Of a stretch of 56,694 nt of DNA, positions 36,879 to 46,187 are shown piece by piece. The stretch is from contig JAHQVK010000148.1 in NCBI GenBank assembly GCA_019634385.1, positions 1 to 56,694 of the forward strand. Reading direction: 5' to 3'. Below the pieces are notes generated by a model. That model was not told the DNA's origin. It did not search any database and was given only the letters and a program-made list of their open reading frames with translations. The position numbers were made by a program, and so were the translations under genes. How positions within the stretch are numbered: position 1 is the first letter of the stretch; the number at the start of each line of letters is the position of its first letter. The DNA comes from Myxococcales bacterium. Its GTDB lineage: Bacteria; Myxococcota; Kuafuiibacteriia; Kuafuiibacteriales; Kuafuiibacteriaceae.

Positions 36879-39440
36879 ATGAGATGGTATGGTGTTATTG
36901 CTATCGCGCTTGTGACTAGCGGATGCTCAAAAGTCCAGGTGTCTGCTCCGATAGAACAAGGAGTGTCGGGTGAACCCGCAGAAGATGATCGTATTCATCC
37001 GAAGAGTTGGCCAGCAGGTAGAGGTACTCGCATACGCAACGACGAGGTCGAAGGCCAAGTCTCGGCATTGATCGCGAAGATGAGTCTCGAAGAGCTAGTT
37101 GGTCAGGTGATTCAGGCTAATATTGAGGCTGTGACTCCCGATGAAGCCCGAGAGTATCACCTGGGTTCTATCCTTAATGGGGGGAATACTGCGCCAGGGG
37201 GCAATATTAGGAGTGGCCCAGAGCCCTGGCTGGCGCTAGCAGATGCCTATTGGGATGCGAATATGAAGCCCGGAAAAGATCACGTTGGTATTCCGCTCAT
37301 CTGGGGTACCGATGCAGTACATGGTCACAGTAATATTCTTGGTGCCACCCTTTTTCCTCATAACATAGGTCTTGGTGCGGCAAATGATCCCGAGCTCATG
37401 GAGCAAATAGGTCGGGTTACGGCGAAGGAGATCCGGGCCACGGGGATAGAGTGGACCTTTGCCCCCACTATGGCGGTGGCTCGTGATGATCGTTGGGGCC
37501 GAACATACGAGTCTTGGTCAGAGGACCCGAAACTTGTGGCAACATACGCCGGAGCATTTGTGCGAGGACTGCAGGGGCGTCTCGAGTCAAAGACCTTCCT
37601 TGGGGCGGAGCACACGTTGGCGACGGCTAAACATTTTGTAGGCGATGGAGGGACTGAGCGAGGGATAGACCAAGGGAACAATATCGCGTCAGAGAGAGAA
37701 CTCCAGACCATTCACGCTGCCGGATACTATCCGGCAATAGACAATGGTGTCCAAGTGATCATGGCATCATTCAACTCTTACCATGGTCTGAAGCTGCATG
37801 GCTATCGAGCTCTGCTTACGGATGTGTTGGTTGAGCGAATGGGGTTTGATGGATTTATTGTTGGAGACTGGAACGGACATGCACAGGTAAAAGGGTGCTC
37901 ACGAGGGAGCTGTGCGATTGCGTTTAATGCCGGACTGGATATGTTTATGGTGCCTGACGACTGGAAAGAGCTCCACGGTACTCTGCTCCGCCAAGTCAAG
38001 AATGGCACTATTGCTCGAGCCCGTCTTGAAGAGGCTGTTTCGAGGATTCTGCGTGTAAAGTATCGACTGGGTATGTTTTCCGCAAAACGCCCATCTCTTC
38101 GGCCGGGAGCGGGAGATTGGTCGATATTGGCTGACCCCGCTCACAAGGCTTTGGCTCGGCGAGCGGTCAGGTCATCGTTGGTGTTGCTTAAGAATAATAA
38201 GAAAGTCCTTCCTATCAACCCGAGTAATACGGTGTTGGTTGCGGGCAACTTTGCGGACGATATAGGCAAGCTTTGTGGGGGATGGACGCTCTCATGGCAG
38301 GGTACAGGTAATACCAACGAACATTTTCCGCACGGTCAGTCGGTATATGCGGGGATAAAGGATGCGGTGGAGGGGGCCGGTGGAAAGGTCTTGTTGAGTA
38401 CGGAGGGGGAGTATGAGGAGCGACCCGATGTTGCGGTGGTCGTTTTTGGTGAAGAACCCTATGCTGAATACCAAGGAGATCGCGAGCATGTGGACTACGA
38501 ACCAGGCGGTCCGGGTCGTCTACTGCGAAAGCTACAGGCGGAGGGTATTCGCACAGTGGCTGTGTTTGTTTCTGGCCGCCCAATGTGGGTTAATCCGGAG
38601 ATAAATGCGTCGGATGCGTTTGTAGCAGCTTGGTTGCCCGGTGATCAGGGGGCGGGTATAGCGGATGTACTTATTGCCAATGCTGATGGGAGCAAGCGCA
38701 ATGATTTTAAGGGCAAGCTGTCTTTCTCTTGGCCTTCGGAGGCATCCGGCGAGCCGGTTAATATTGGCGACAGTGACTATGCTCCGCAATTCGCTCTGGG
38801 ATATGGTCTGACTTATACCAGCACCTTGACGGTGAACTCTCTACCCGAAATTGGTGGGGCGAAGATCGCTGAGAATGTTTCCAACCGGACATTTATGAAC
38901 GCGAGAGCGGGAGTCAGTGACTGGACCGTTGTTCTTGTGGATCAGCGCGGCAAAGTACCAATGACCAGTTCGAGTCATGTTGCAAGTCCAGCCGGGACGG
39001 TGAGTGGTCGGGCCACGGATGACCAGATTCAAGAGGATGTTCGCACTTTCGTTTGGAAAGGGCGGGGAAGCTTAGGTATTGAGGGAAAGTCGATTGATCT
39101 CCGAAAAGCCTTTGCAAAACATGCCCGTATAAGCTTTCGCTATCGAGTTCGTGGCACGGATGTTGGGTATTCTGAGCTTCAGATGCGGTGTTCCGGGGTC
39201 CCCTGCGGTGGCAGTCTCGATGTGACTCCGGTGTGGAAGCGAGCAAAGAATCAGGGTTGGCGGGAAATGGCGGTTCCGTTGCGTTGCCTCATTGAGGAGA
39301 GGTATTCGGCAGGGATGGTCACCCAGCCTCTGCGAGTCATAGCAGAGGGGCCATTAGAGCTTGACCTAGCCTGGGTTAGACTCGTCCCCGGGTCACCATC
39401 GCCTGAAGGGCAAGACCAGTCGGCCTGTGTATTGCGCTAA
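36879..39440 (+). CDS. GH3 exo-beta-glucanase/beta-glucosidase, lipoprotein
   Basis: 853 residues from ATG 36879 (a GTG four codons earlier is possible). Lipobox LVTSGC puts the lipid on Cys16. The GH3 N-domain shows GIPLIWGTDAVHG, ATAKHFVGDGGTERG and nucleophile Asp330 in GFDGFIVGDWNGHAQV, the pattern of exo-1,3/1,4-beta-glucanases (ExoP type). The second GH3 domain follows (SSLVLLKNNKKVLPI, PDVAVVVFGEEPYAE). The last 170 residues resemble the beta-sandwich found at the C-terminus of ExoP-like enzymes. It likely trims cello-oligosaccharides or beta-glucan at the envelope. Confidence 0.93.
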   Translation: MRWYGVIAIALVTSGCSKVQVSAPIEQGVSGEPAEDDRIHPKSWPAGRGTRIRNDEVEGQVSALIAKMSLEELVGQVIQANIEAVTPDEAREYHLGSILNGGNTAPGGNIRSGPEPWLALADAYWDANMKPGKDHVGIPLIWGTDAVHGHSNILGATLFPHNIGLGAANDPELMEQIGRVTAKEIRATGIEWTFAPTMAVARDDRWGRTYESWSEDPKLVATYAGAFVRGLQGRLESKTFLGAEHTLATAKHFVGDGGTERGIDQGNNIASERELQTIHAAGYYPAIDNGVQVIMASFNSYHGLKLHGYRALLTDVLVERMGFDGFIVGDWNGHAQVKGCSRGSCAIAFNAGLDMFMVPDDWKELHGTLLRQVKNGTIARARLEEAVSRILRVKYRLGMFSAKRPSLRPGAGDWSILADPAHKALARRAVRSSLVLLKNNKKVLPINPSNTVLVAGNFADDIGKLCGGWTLSWQGTGNTNEHFPHGQSVYAGIKDAVEGAGGKVLLSTEGEYEERPDVAVVVFGEEPYAEYQGDREHVDYEPGGPGRLLRKLQAEGIRTVAVFVSGRPMWVNPEINASDAFVAAWLPGDQGAGIADVLIANADGSKRNDFKGKLSFSWPSEASGEPVNIGDSDYAPQFALGYGLTYTSTLTVNSLPEIGGAKIAENVSNRTFMNARAGVSDWTVVLVDQRGKVPMTSSSHVASPAGTVSGRATDDQIQEDVRTFVWKGRGSLGIEGKSIDLRKAFAKHARISFRYRVRGTDVGYSELQMRCSGVPCGGSLDVTPVWKRAKNQGWREMAVPLRCLIEERYSAGMVTQPLRVIAEGPLELDLAWVRLVPGSPSPEGQDQSACVLR

Positions 39441-39610
39441 GGTCTCTTATGTCCCTATTTTGTGCCACGGAGCCTTTATGGCACAAGCCTAAGTCATGCG
39501 ATGACTCAATGGCGATAAGTTGAATCTTAGAGTGTGTCATGACCTCGGTGTGGAGATATAGCTAAGTGCTTGATGTGAATGCATGTTTGGACTCGGAGGG
39601 AGGCTGGTGA

Positions 39611-39722
39611 TACCGCAAAGATCCCTTGTTGATTCTGTAATAATCACCAAGGGGTCGCGCAGCGGGGCATAGCCTGGCGTAGAAGCAGGAACTTGGGTTC
39701 AACCCAAGTGATTTCTGCTGTA
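39611..39722 (-). mobile_element. Family A MITE, copy A10
   Basis: 112 bp, TACCGCAAAGATCCCTTG to AGTGATTTCTGCTGTA. Just upstream, ATGTTTGGACTCGGAGGGAG echoes ATGTTCGGACTCAGAAGGAG at 42363-42382, so the flanking DNA is also repeated. Confidence 0.83.
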
Positions 39723-39799
39723 GCTAGCTAACCGAGAGTCGACAATAAGAGGATGGCCGCAGGTCACCGGTATTTAGTTTCGTAAAGAACGAGTGATAG

Positions 39800-39832
39800 A
39801 CCGTGCCGAAGTTTAAAGACACGCCCTAGTTC
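39800..39832. repeat. Family E end fragment
   Basis: GTGCCGAAGTTTAAAGACAC followed by GCCCTAG matches the family E terminus, about 27 bp before the GPH transporter gene. Confidence 0.55.
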
Positions 39833-39858
39833 GGGGGCCTCGTGTTTGGTTGTGAGGT

Positions 39859-41496
39859 ATGAAAAAGCATTTATCAAGTGACCGGCTAGTCCGGTTAAGC
39901 TGGAAAGAGCGAGTGGGCTATGGCCTTGGCGATGCCGGCTTTAATTTCTATTGGGCTATTATTGGCTCATACCTAGTATTTTTCTATACGGATATATTTG
40001 GCATACCAGCGGCGACGGCGGCGATCATGGTGACTGCGACCAAGATTGTTGATGCGATCACCGACCCGTTGATGGGAGCGATCGCTGATCGTACCTCTAC
40101 GCGCTTTGGTCGGTTTAGGCCGTACCTCCTATTCGGAGCTCTGCCGATGATGGTTGCTGGGATTTTGGCCATGACCACGCCTGATCTTGGGCTCTCGAAT
40201 AAGATAGTATGGGCGTACTGCTCTTACGGTCTTATGATGCTTACATATACCGTGCTAAATACACCGTACAATGCACTGTCTGGAGTTATGACCAGCGAAG
40301 GTCGGGAGCGAAGCTTGCTCAACAGTGTCCGGTTTTTCTTCGCCTATCTTAGCTCAATCGTTGTGGGTGCCGCGACTCCGGGGCTTGCAAAGTACTTTGG
40401 GGGCGGTGACAGGTATAGTGCGTATGGGTGGCAGATGACTATGACCCTATACGCGAGTGTGGCGTCCGTTCTCTTTGTTATCACTTTTATCTCCACGAGG
40501 GAGAGGGTTGTGCCAGCAAGTAACAAGGCAGGTTCTAATCCACTAGAAGATTTTCTAAATCTGGTTCGCTGCAAACCATGGTTGGTACTCTTTTTGGTAT
40601 CTATGGTGTTTATGACGACGATGACCCTTCGGGGTACCTCAGCGCCATATTATCTCAGATACTTTGTACAGCGACCCGATCTTCTTGGCGCTTATATTGG
40701 GATACAGTTTGTTGGGCTGATGCTTGGGGCGTTGTTGTGTGGAGTACTGACTCGCTTCATGGAAAAAAAGCGACTGTTGATCATTGCTTTGGTTATGGTC
40801 GGTGTTTTAAGTACCCTTTTAGGGGTGATACCGCGACCATCGTCATCTGGTGTCGTTATAGTTGGGGAGACTCATGAAGGCGTAGCTCGAGCATCGAGTC
40901 TATTAGAGGAAAAGATTCAGCCAGGTGCCTCCTACAGATGGTTTCAGCATATGCCTGTCTTTTGGATCATCGAGAAACGGGTTCAGTTAGAAGCGACCGG
41001 TGATGAGTTATCGCTAGTGGATCATGTGGGACAAAAACTGAGTGTTAAACTGGTTGATAATCAAGAAAAGGTGCTAGCCGACAGTGCTCACTTACCTTTG
41101 AACATTCTATTCATTTTCCTGCTGAACTTTGCGATCAGTGTGGCGCTTGGACTCAAGTCGCCAATCACATGGTCTATGTACGCTGATGTGGCGGATTATA
41201 ATGAATGGCGGACAGGGCACCGGGCTACAGGCATGACTTTCTCGGCTACGACTTTTTCTCAAAAGCTTGGGAGTGCTGGTGGTTCAGCAATGTTGCTGGC
41301 TATTCTTGCTCAGCTGGGATATCAAGCGGGACAACTTCAGCAAGATTCATCGCTGTCTGGCATTGTGTATATTCAGAGCATTGTGCCGGGTATCTTTGCG
41401 TGCCTGACCGCAGCTGTGTTGTGCTTTTACCACCTAGATCGCAAGGTAGTAGAGAATATTCAGAACGAGTTGCGCAAACGGCATAGCAGTACGTAG
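39859..41496 (+). CDS. GPH-family sugar:cation symporter (MFS)
   Basis: 545 residues. N-terminal LSWKERVGYGLGDAGFNFYW and KIVDAITDPLMGAIADRTST, then TRFGRFRPYLLFGA, are diagnostic of the glycoside-pentoside-hexuronide family (MelB relatives), which take up di- or oligosaccharides with H+ or Na+. A hydrophilic stretch of about 90 residues (323-412) sits between two transmembrane helices and is not found in ordinary family members of about 460 residues. Located between GH3 and GH94 genes, it probably brings in cellobiose, cellobionate or a similar product. Confidence 0.92.
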   Translation: MKKHLSSDRLVRLSWKERVGYGLGDAGFNFYWAIIGSYLVFFYTDIFGIPAATAAIMVTATKIVDAITDPLMGAIADRTSTRFGRFRPYLLFGALPMMVAGILAMTTPDLGLSNKIVWAYCSYGLMMLTYTVLNTPYNALSGVMTSEGRERSLLNSVRFFFAYLSSIVVGAATPGLAKYFGGGDRYSAYGWQMTMTLYASVASVLFVITFISTRERVVPASNKAGSNPLEDFLNLVRCKPWLVLFLVSMVFMTTMTLRGTSAPYYLRYFVQRPDLLGAYIGIQFVGLMLGALLCGVLTRFMEKKRLLIIALVMVGVLSTLLGVIPRPSSSGVVIVGETHEGVARASSLLEEKIQPGASYRWFQHMPVFWIIEKRVQLEATGDELSLVDHVGQKLSVKLVDNQEKVLADSAHLPLNILFIFLLNFAISVALGLKSPITWSMYADVADYNEWRTGHRATGMTFSATTFSQKLGSAGGSAMLLAILAQLGYQAGQLQQDSSLSGIVYIQSIVPGIFACLTAAVLCFYHLDRKVVENIQNELRKRHSST

Positions 41497-41697
41497 CGTT
41501 CACTTGCCTTCGCAATGCTTCAGCCACCGGTTGGTAGGATCGAGCAACCTAGGATATCGAGCGATATCTTCCTGGAGTGCTTTGGTTGTCCTTGCCTACA
41601 TTGGTTGCACACGGCGAGTATGCGTTCTCTTCACTGAAAAGCCACACTGCAAGCCTGGCTGGAACTTATGGCCATTAGTTCCAGAGTTGACAGGCTA

Positions 41698-41878
41698 CTA
41701 GCAGCCGGTTGATCTAGCCCTGCACGCATCCATCGGCCGGTCTTTTCGTGAAACGTCCTGACCCCGAAAAGTCTCTCCTCGGTCGCGTACCGCCAGGTAC
41801 GCTCGCCTCGTCGTCAGAGCGTATCACGAAAAGCCGGGCTCGATAGCTACACACTGGGCTAAATCAACCGGCTGCTAG
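41698..41878 (-). mobile_element. Family B MITE, copy B6
   Basis: 181 bp with CTAG at both ends, CAGCCGGTTGATCTAGCC to GGCTAAATCAACCGGCTG. Its right CTAG (41875-41878) is also the left end of the adjoining family E copy. Confidence 0.9.
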
Positions 41879-42060
41879 GGTGAGTCTTTCCACCGCGCGG
41901 TGGAGATGACGCCGCATCCCGCGTTTGTGAGGGTTCGTCCCGAAGGGAGAGTACTGGATGTACCCGGCCGTGGGGCCCGAAAAAGCGGCGAAGCCACCAG
42001 CCCATCACAAATGTCGGAAACAAGTCAGAACGTGGTCCGAAGTGCAAAGACACGCCCTAT
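41875..42060 (+). mobile_element. Family E MITE, copy E2
   Basis: 186 bp from CTAGGGTGAGTCTTT to AAAGACACGCCCTAT, with core GTTTGTGAGGGTTCGTCCCG, hairpin GTACTGGATGTAC and GGAAACAAGTCAGAAC. The left target copy is shared with B6; the right one reads CTAT. Confidence 0.85.
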
Positions 42061-42219
42061 AGTGCACGCCAGCGGCGGTCGTGTCATCCGTGATGCTTTG
42101 ATCTCATTTCCTACCCACGTGTCGTTGGTTGCAGACAGCTCGGAGTACTGAAGCTGAGCCTCCACAAATGCATCGAGTGTTTGCTCGTTGTCGAGTAGCC
42201 AGCTAGAACAGAGGGTAGC

Positions 42220-42257
42220 TGCAGGAGCTTGGTTCAAGCCAACTGATTTCTGCTGTA
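42220..42257 (-). repeat. Family A half element, A11
   Basis: GCAGGAGCTTGGTTCAAGCC followed by AACTGATTTCTGCTGTA is one half of a family A element. The other half is gone. Confidence 0.65.
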
Positions 42258-42568
42258 TGCACAAAGTGCCCCTGCGAAGAGCCGTTCTAGGAAAAGCGAG
42301 GACGTGTTTTTAATGTCGAGCGTAGAACTATTACGAAGTACCGGTTTTGCCGGAGTTTTCAGAATGTTCGGACTCAGAAGGAGGCTCGCTATAGCAAGCT
42401 AATGGAGAGGCCTGGGAGCACAGGGGAGACGGTAGTCGCGGGACATTTGCAACGAGGGGCGAGTTATGGACCAGGTTCGACCTGAGGATACGCCTTAGCC
42501 CGAACTATGGTCACTAAGATCAGGTAAAGGGCACTGTTTGTGGTCGGTAGTGATTGAAGTCCACCTAA
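42258..42568. other. Spacer upstream of the GH94 gene
   Basis: No gene. A segment near 42363-42395 repeats the flank of A10. The rest shows no recognisable structure. Confidence 0.35.
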
Positions 42569-42585
42569 CAATTAGTTAGTAATTG
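42569..42585. promoter_or_regulatory. Palindrome before the GH94 gene
   Basis: CAATTAGTTAGTAATTG has exact 6-bp arms around a 5-bp centre, 54 bp upstream of the likely start. The arms match those of the palindrome before the AA10 gene. Confidence 0.4.
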
Positions 42586-42638
42586 AGCTTAGCAAAACGG
42601 GATGCTACTTGGCGGTTGTTTTGATGGTAGGAAGTTTA

Positions 42639-45020
42639 ATGCGAGAGAATACAGATAGCCTCATTAGCAAAGATGACAATACCGGAGAGGTGATACTTAG
42701 CAGCCCTACGGCGATGCCACGTGCCTCAGCATTTTTATGGAACCCAAAGATGATGATTCAGGTGAATTGTCGCGGCTATGCGGTGGCCCAGCACATGCAG
42801 CCAGAGCCGGCGAAGTATGCGTATGCTCCAAATATTGAGGGCAAAACGTTCATGCAGCCAGAGCAGCCCTATTATGCTCATCATCCGGGTCGTTTTTTTT
42901 ATGTCAAGGACGAGGAAACGAATGAGATCTTATCCGTACCGTATGAGCCTTGTCGGTATCCGGTGAGTAGTTTTAAGTTCTGTGTTTCCCCGGCGGCGAT
43001 CGAGTGGAAAGTCCAGTGCTGGGGGCTCTACATACATTTGAGGCTGGTTTTGGCATCGGATCAACCCATTGAAGTCTGGGAACTGAGAATTAAGAATATT
43101 GGTCAAAAAGAGAAAAAAATATCTATATATACATATTTCCCTATTGGTTATATGTCATGGATGAATCAATCGGGGAGATTTGATGAAAAGCTCAATTCTA
43201 TTGTTGCTTCATGTATCTCCCCGTATCAAAAACGTAGTGACTATTATATTCATCGGGAGTTTAAAGATTTGACCTATTTTTTGGCGGATAAGGTTCCTGA
43301 TGCCTTTGATGTTCGTCAGGAGTCTTTTGAAGGGGAGGGTGGGCTACATAATCCGAGTGGGACAAGACAAAAGCTTCTCAGCAATAGTCATGCAATGTAT
43401 GAGACTCCGGCTGCGGTTTTACAATATCGAAGTTCACTATTTTCGACAGAAGAACATATATATCGGTTTCTATTTGGCCCCGCTAAGGATACTAATGAAA
43501 TAGCCTCGATCCGAGAAACGTACTTTGATCGAGTTGATGGATACCAGCGTTCGGAGGAAATGTATTCTCAGTATATATCGGGAGGAGATGGAGCGCTCCG
43601 CATAAGTACACCAGATAAAGATTTGGATCACTTTGTGAATCATTGGCTGGGAAGGCAAATTTTTTATCATGGAGATGTTCATCGCCTAACTACGGATCCA
43701 CAGACAAGAAACTATCTTCAAGATACTATGGGGATGAGTTATGTGGATCCGACGGCAGCGAGGGAGGCATTCTTATACGCACTCAGCCAACAGAAGGACT
43801 CTGGAGCTATGCCCGAAGGTATTCTGTTGGAAAAAGAGGCTGAGCTAAAGTACATCAATCGAATACCTCATATGGACCACTGTGTTTGGCTCGTGGTCTG
43901 TTTAGAAGTCTATCTAGAAGAAACCAACGACTACGCTCTGCTTGACGAGGTTGTGGTATTTGATGGCGGAAAGAGTGAGGCAACTGTTGCGGAGCATGTC
44001 CATCGGGCGATGCAATGGTTACTTAGCAATCGTGATCATCGGGGTCTGAGCTATATTGCAGAGGGTGATTGGTGCGATCCTATGAATATGGTAGGGTATC
44101 GGGGGAAAGGCGTTTCAGGTTGGCTGTCGTTTGCTACGGCGTATGCGCTTAAGATATGGGCAAAAATATGCGAAAGCCATGGGGATGCGGAAACTAGTGC
44201 GGTCTTTGGGCGTGAAGCAGGTGAGTGTATTGAGGCTGCGAATCGGCATTTGTGGGATGGGGATTGGTATGCTCGAGGAATCACTGACGATGACATTCGA
44301 TTTGGTACGAAGCAGGATGTCGAAGGTAAGATCTTTCTAAATCCTCAAGCTTGGGCAATGCTTGCTGGGGCCGCCAGTGATGAGCAGTGTGAACGCTTGA
44401 TAAACTCCGTGGAAAAGTATTTAGAAAGTCCATATGGGGTAGCTCTATTAGCACCGGCGTTTACGAAAATGCGGGAGGATATTGGTCGGATTACACAGAA
44501 ATATCCTGGCTCGGCAGAGAATGGATCGGTATATAACCATGCGGCGGCGTTTTATATCTATGCGCTCTATGGACGAGGTGATTCGCAGCGGGCGTTTACT
44601 ATTTTGCGTCAGATGTTACCTGGACCCAAGGAAGCGGACTATATTCAACGAGGACAACTACCTGTATTTATTCCTAACTATTACCGGGGATATTATAAGG
44701 AACAGCCTCGAACGGCAGGGCGTTCTAGTCAACTATGTAATACGGGTACCGTCCATTGGGCGTTTCGGTGCTTGGTAAACGGCCTTCTAGGTATGCGTGG
44801 TACGAGGGAGGGACTGAACGTGGAGCCACATTTTCCGGCTGACTGGGATGAAGTTCGCGTGGAGCGACGTTTTCGGGGCGCCAATTTTTCTGTATACTTT
44901 CAGCGAGTCGACAACCGGGAAAAGGTAGGGATAACCGTGAACGGGCAGCCGCAACAAGGCAACTGTGTTTCGGACATTCTGGAAGGAGAGCACTACATGG
45001 TGGAGGTAAAATTTTTATGA
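42639..45020 (+). CDS. GH94 phosphorylase, probable cellobionic acid phosphorylase
   Basis: 793 residues from ATG 42639, preceded by AGGAAG; upstream TTG and ATG codons in frame are less likely. The GH94 plan is present: N-terminal beta-sandwich (FLWNPKMMIQVNCRG, VWELRIKNIGQKEKK), helical linker, (alpha/alpha)6 barrel with RQIFYHGDVHRLTTDPQTRN and QDTMGMSYVDP, and EGDWCDPMNMVG, where Asp480 aligns with the general acid of the DWND motif; later ENGSVYNHAAAFYIYALYG. The DWCDPM variant and the four-base overlap with a gluconokinase gene point to cellobionate + phosphate giving glucose 1-phosphate and gluconate. Cellobiose or chitobiose phosphorylase are the alternatives. No signal peptide, so cytoplasmic. 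Confidence 0.85.
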   Translation: MRENTDSLISKDDNTGEVILSSPTAMPRASAFLWNPKMMIQVNCRGYAVAQHMQPEPAKYAYAPNIEGKTFMQPEQPYYAHHPGRFFYVKDEETNEILSVPYEPCRYPVSSFKFCVSPAAIEWKVQCWGLYIHLRLVLASDQPIEVWELRIKNIGQKEKKISIYTYFPIGYMSWMNQSGRFDEKLNSIVASCISPYQKRSDYYIHREFKDLTYFLADKVPDAFDVRQESFEGEGGLHNPSGTRQKLLSNSHAMYETPAAVLQYRSSLFSTEEHIYRFLFGPAKDTNEIASIRETYFDRVDGYQRSEEMYSQYISGGDGALRISTPDKDLDHFVNHWLGRQIFYHGDVHRLTTDPQTRNYLQDTMGMSYVDPTAAREAFLYALSQQKDSGAMPEGILLEKEAELKYINRIPHMDHCVWLVVCLEVYLEETNDYALLDEVVVFDGGKSEATVAEHVHRAMQWLLSNRDHRGLSYIAEGDWCDPMNMVGYRGKGVSGWLSFATAYALKIWAKICESHGDAETSAVFGREAGECIEAANRHLWDGDWYARGITDDDIRFGTKQDVEGKIFLNPQAWAMLAGAASDEQCERLINSVEKYLESPYGVALLAPAFTKMREDIGRITQKYPGSAENGSVYNHAAAFYIYALYGRGDSQRAFTILRQMLPGPKEADYIQRGQLPVFIPNYYRGYYKEQPRTAGRSSQLCNTGTVHWAFRCLVNGLLGMRGTREGLNVEPHFPADWDEVRVERRFRGANFSVYFQRVDNREKVGITVNGQPQQGNCVSDILEGEHYMVEVKFL

Positions 45021-45544
45021 CGGAACCGGTATTGGTATTGGTGATGGGGGTCTCGGCGAGTGGAAAGTCGACCATTGGGTCAGCACTAGCTAAGAAGTAC
45101 GGGTGGATCTTCCTGGAGGGCGACGACTTTCATTCCGAGGCCGCTAAGGCGCGTATGAAAAGTGGGCAGCCGCTGGATGACAGCATGCGCGCGCCATGGA
45201 TTCAACGGATGGTTGACCGGGTACAACTCCTCTATCAGGAAGGGCGAAGTGCTGTGTTGGCCTATTCAGGACTCCGTCGTGCACATCGTGATCAATTCCG
45301 AGCTTCGCTCTATAAGAAGCAGGTGTGTTGTTTACTCTCGGTAGACAAACAGATTCTTGCAGACCGCATGGTTCAACGGAAGGAGCACTTTATGCCGTCG
45401 TCCCTCTTAGATAGTCAATTTGCAGCGTTGGAGTGGCCATCTGGTGAGCCAGATGTCCATATTATCTCCGCTGGAGAAGAAGACTCTACGGTACAGGCTA
45501 TAGGTCATCTGATTGATTCGACCCGTTGGATCCATTCCATCTGA
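45017..45544 (+). CDS. gntK: Gluconokinase
   Basis: 175 residues, typical size. P-loop GVSASGKST at 11-19, then FLEGDDFHSEAAKARMKSGQ with PLDDSMRAPWI, the hallmark of gluconate kinases, and YSGLRRAHRDQFR. It phosphorylates gluconate to 6-phosphogluconate for the Entner-Doudoroff or pentose phosphate pathway. The ATG overlaps the GH94 stop (ATGA), so translation is coupled and the substrate probably comes from that enzyme. Confidence 0.95.
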   Translation: MTEPVLVLVMGVSASGKSTIGSALAKKYGWIFLEGDDFHSEAAKARMKSGQPLDDSMRAPWIQRMVDRVQLLYQEGRSAVLAYSGLRRAHRDQFRASLYKKQVCCLLSVDKQILADRMVQRKEHFMPSSLLDSQFAALEWPSGEPDVHIISAGEEDSTVQAIGHLIDSTRWIHSI

Positions 45545-45558
45545 AGTTTCACAGAAAG

Positions 45559-45671
45559 TACAGCGAAGGTCAGTTGGATCAAGCGACCACAATTACTAAA
45601 AGTCTTCAACTGACCGTGCTGAGGCCTGGCCGGGCGTAGCCGCCGAAGTTTGGGCTCAGTTCCAGCGTTAC
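45559..45671. repeat. Diverged family A-like repeat
   Basis: TACAGCGAAGGTCAGTTGG and TTCAACTGACCG frame a hairpin, and GGCCTGGCCGGGCGTAGCCG recalls the middle of family A. A sister copy lies at 49634-49755. Confidence 0.5.
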
Positions 45672-46135
45672 CAGTGCGGTGCGACAGTGTTCATGTAGAT
45701 CTTATCTTGCCTGCTTCAGGCTCTCCCGCAGTGGTTGTTGGATGGAATCTAATCTCTGCGTGAATAGCTCTGTTGATGTTGAGCCTGCAGGCCGAAATCA
45801 ATATGGAATATGTTATACTCAGGGCCCCTCGGTCCTGTACCTCCCGTATCCTCCCTCGGGGGCTGATCGTTCATAAATGCAGAATACGGCGTCATCTCCG
45901 CAGCCGGAGTTTGAAGACACGGTCTAGCAATAGCTGTCGGACCGTGAGGTCCGCGATATAGCAAACGTCAGTCGAATGGACTTCAACTGATTACCTAATG
46001 TCGTGGTATTGAGAGCTGAAGAGATGTAGCTCGGGCTCAAGCAAAAGCGGTTTCTGCGATGAGAGGTAGCAGCGCAAGTCATTATAATTCAGCTGAGCCC
46101 GCCACGAGTCTTAGCTCGTGCCTGCGGCTAAAGAT
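45672..46135. other. Spacer after gntK with decayed family E sequence
   Basis: Between about 45825 and 45927 the order CCTCGGTCCTGTACCTCCCG, GGGGGCTGATCG, GTCATCTCCGCAGCCGGAG, GAAGACACGGTCTAG matches a degenerate family E element. No gene recognised. Confidence 0.45.
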
Positions 46136-46158
46136 CTGCCCTAGCTAGGCTAGGGCAG
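46136..46158 (-). terminator. Hairpin after the AA10 gene
   Basis: Perfect 10-bp arms CTGCCCTAGC and GCTAGGGCAG around TAG, about 30 bp past the minus-strand stop and followed on that strand by ATCTTTAG. A moderate terminator candidate; no long T-run. Confidence 0.4.
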
Positions 46159-46187
46159 CGGATGAAGAGAGCTTGGATAAAAAGGGG

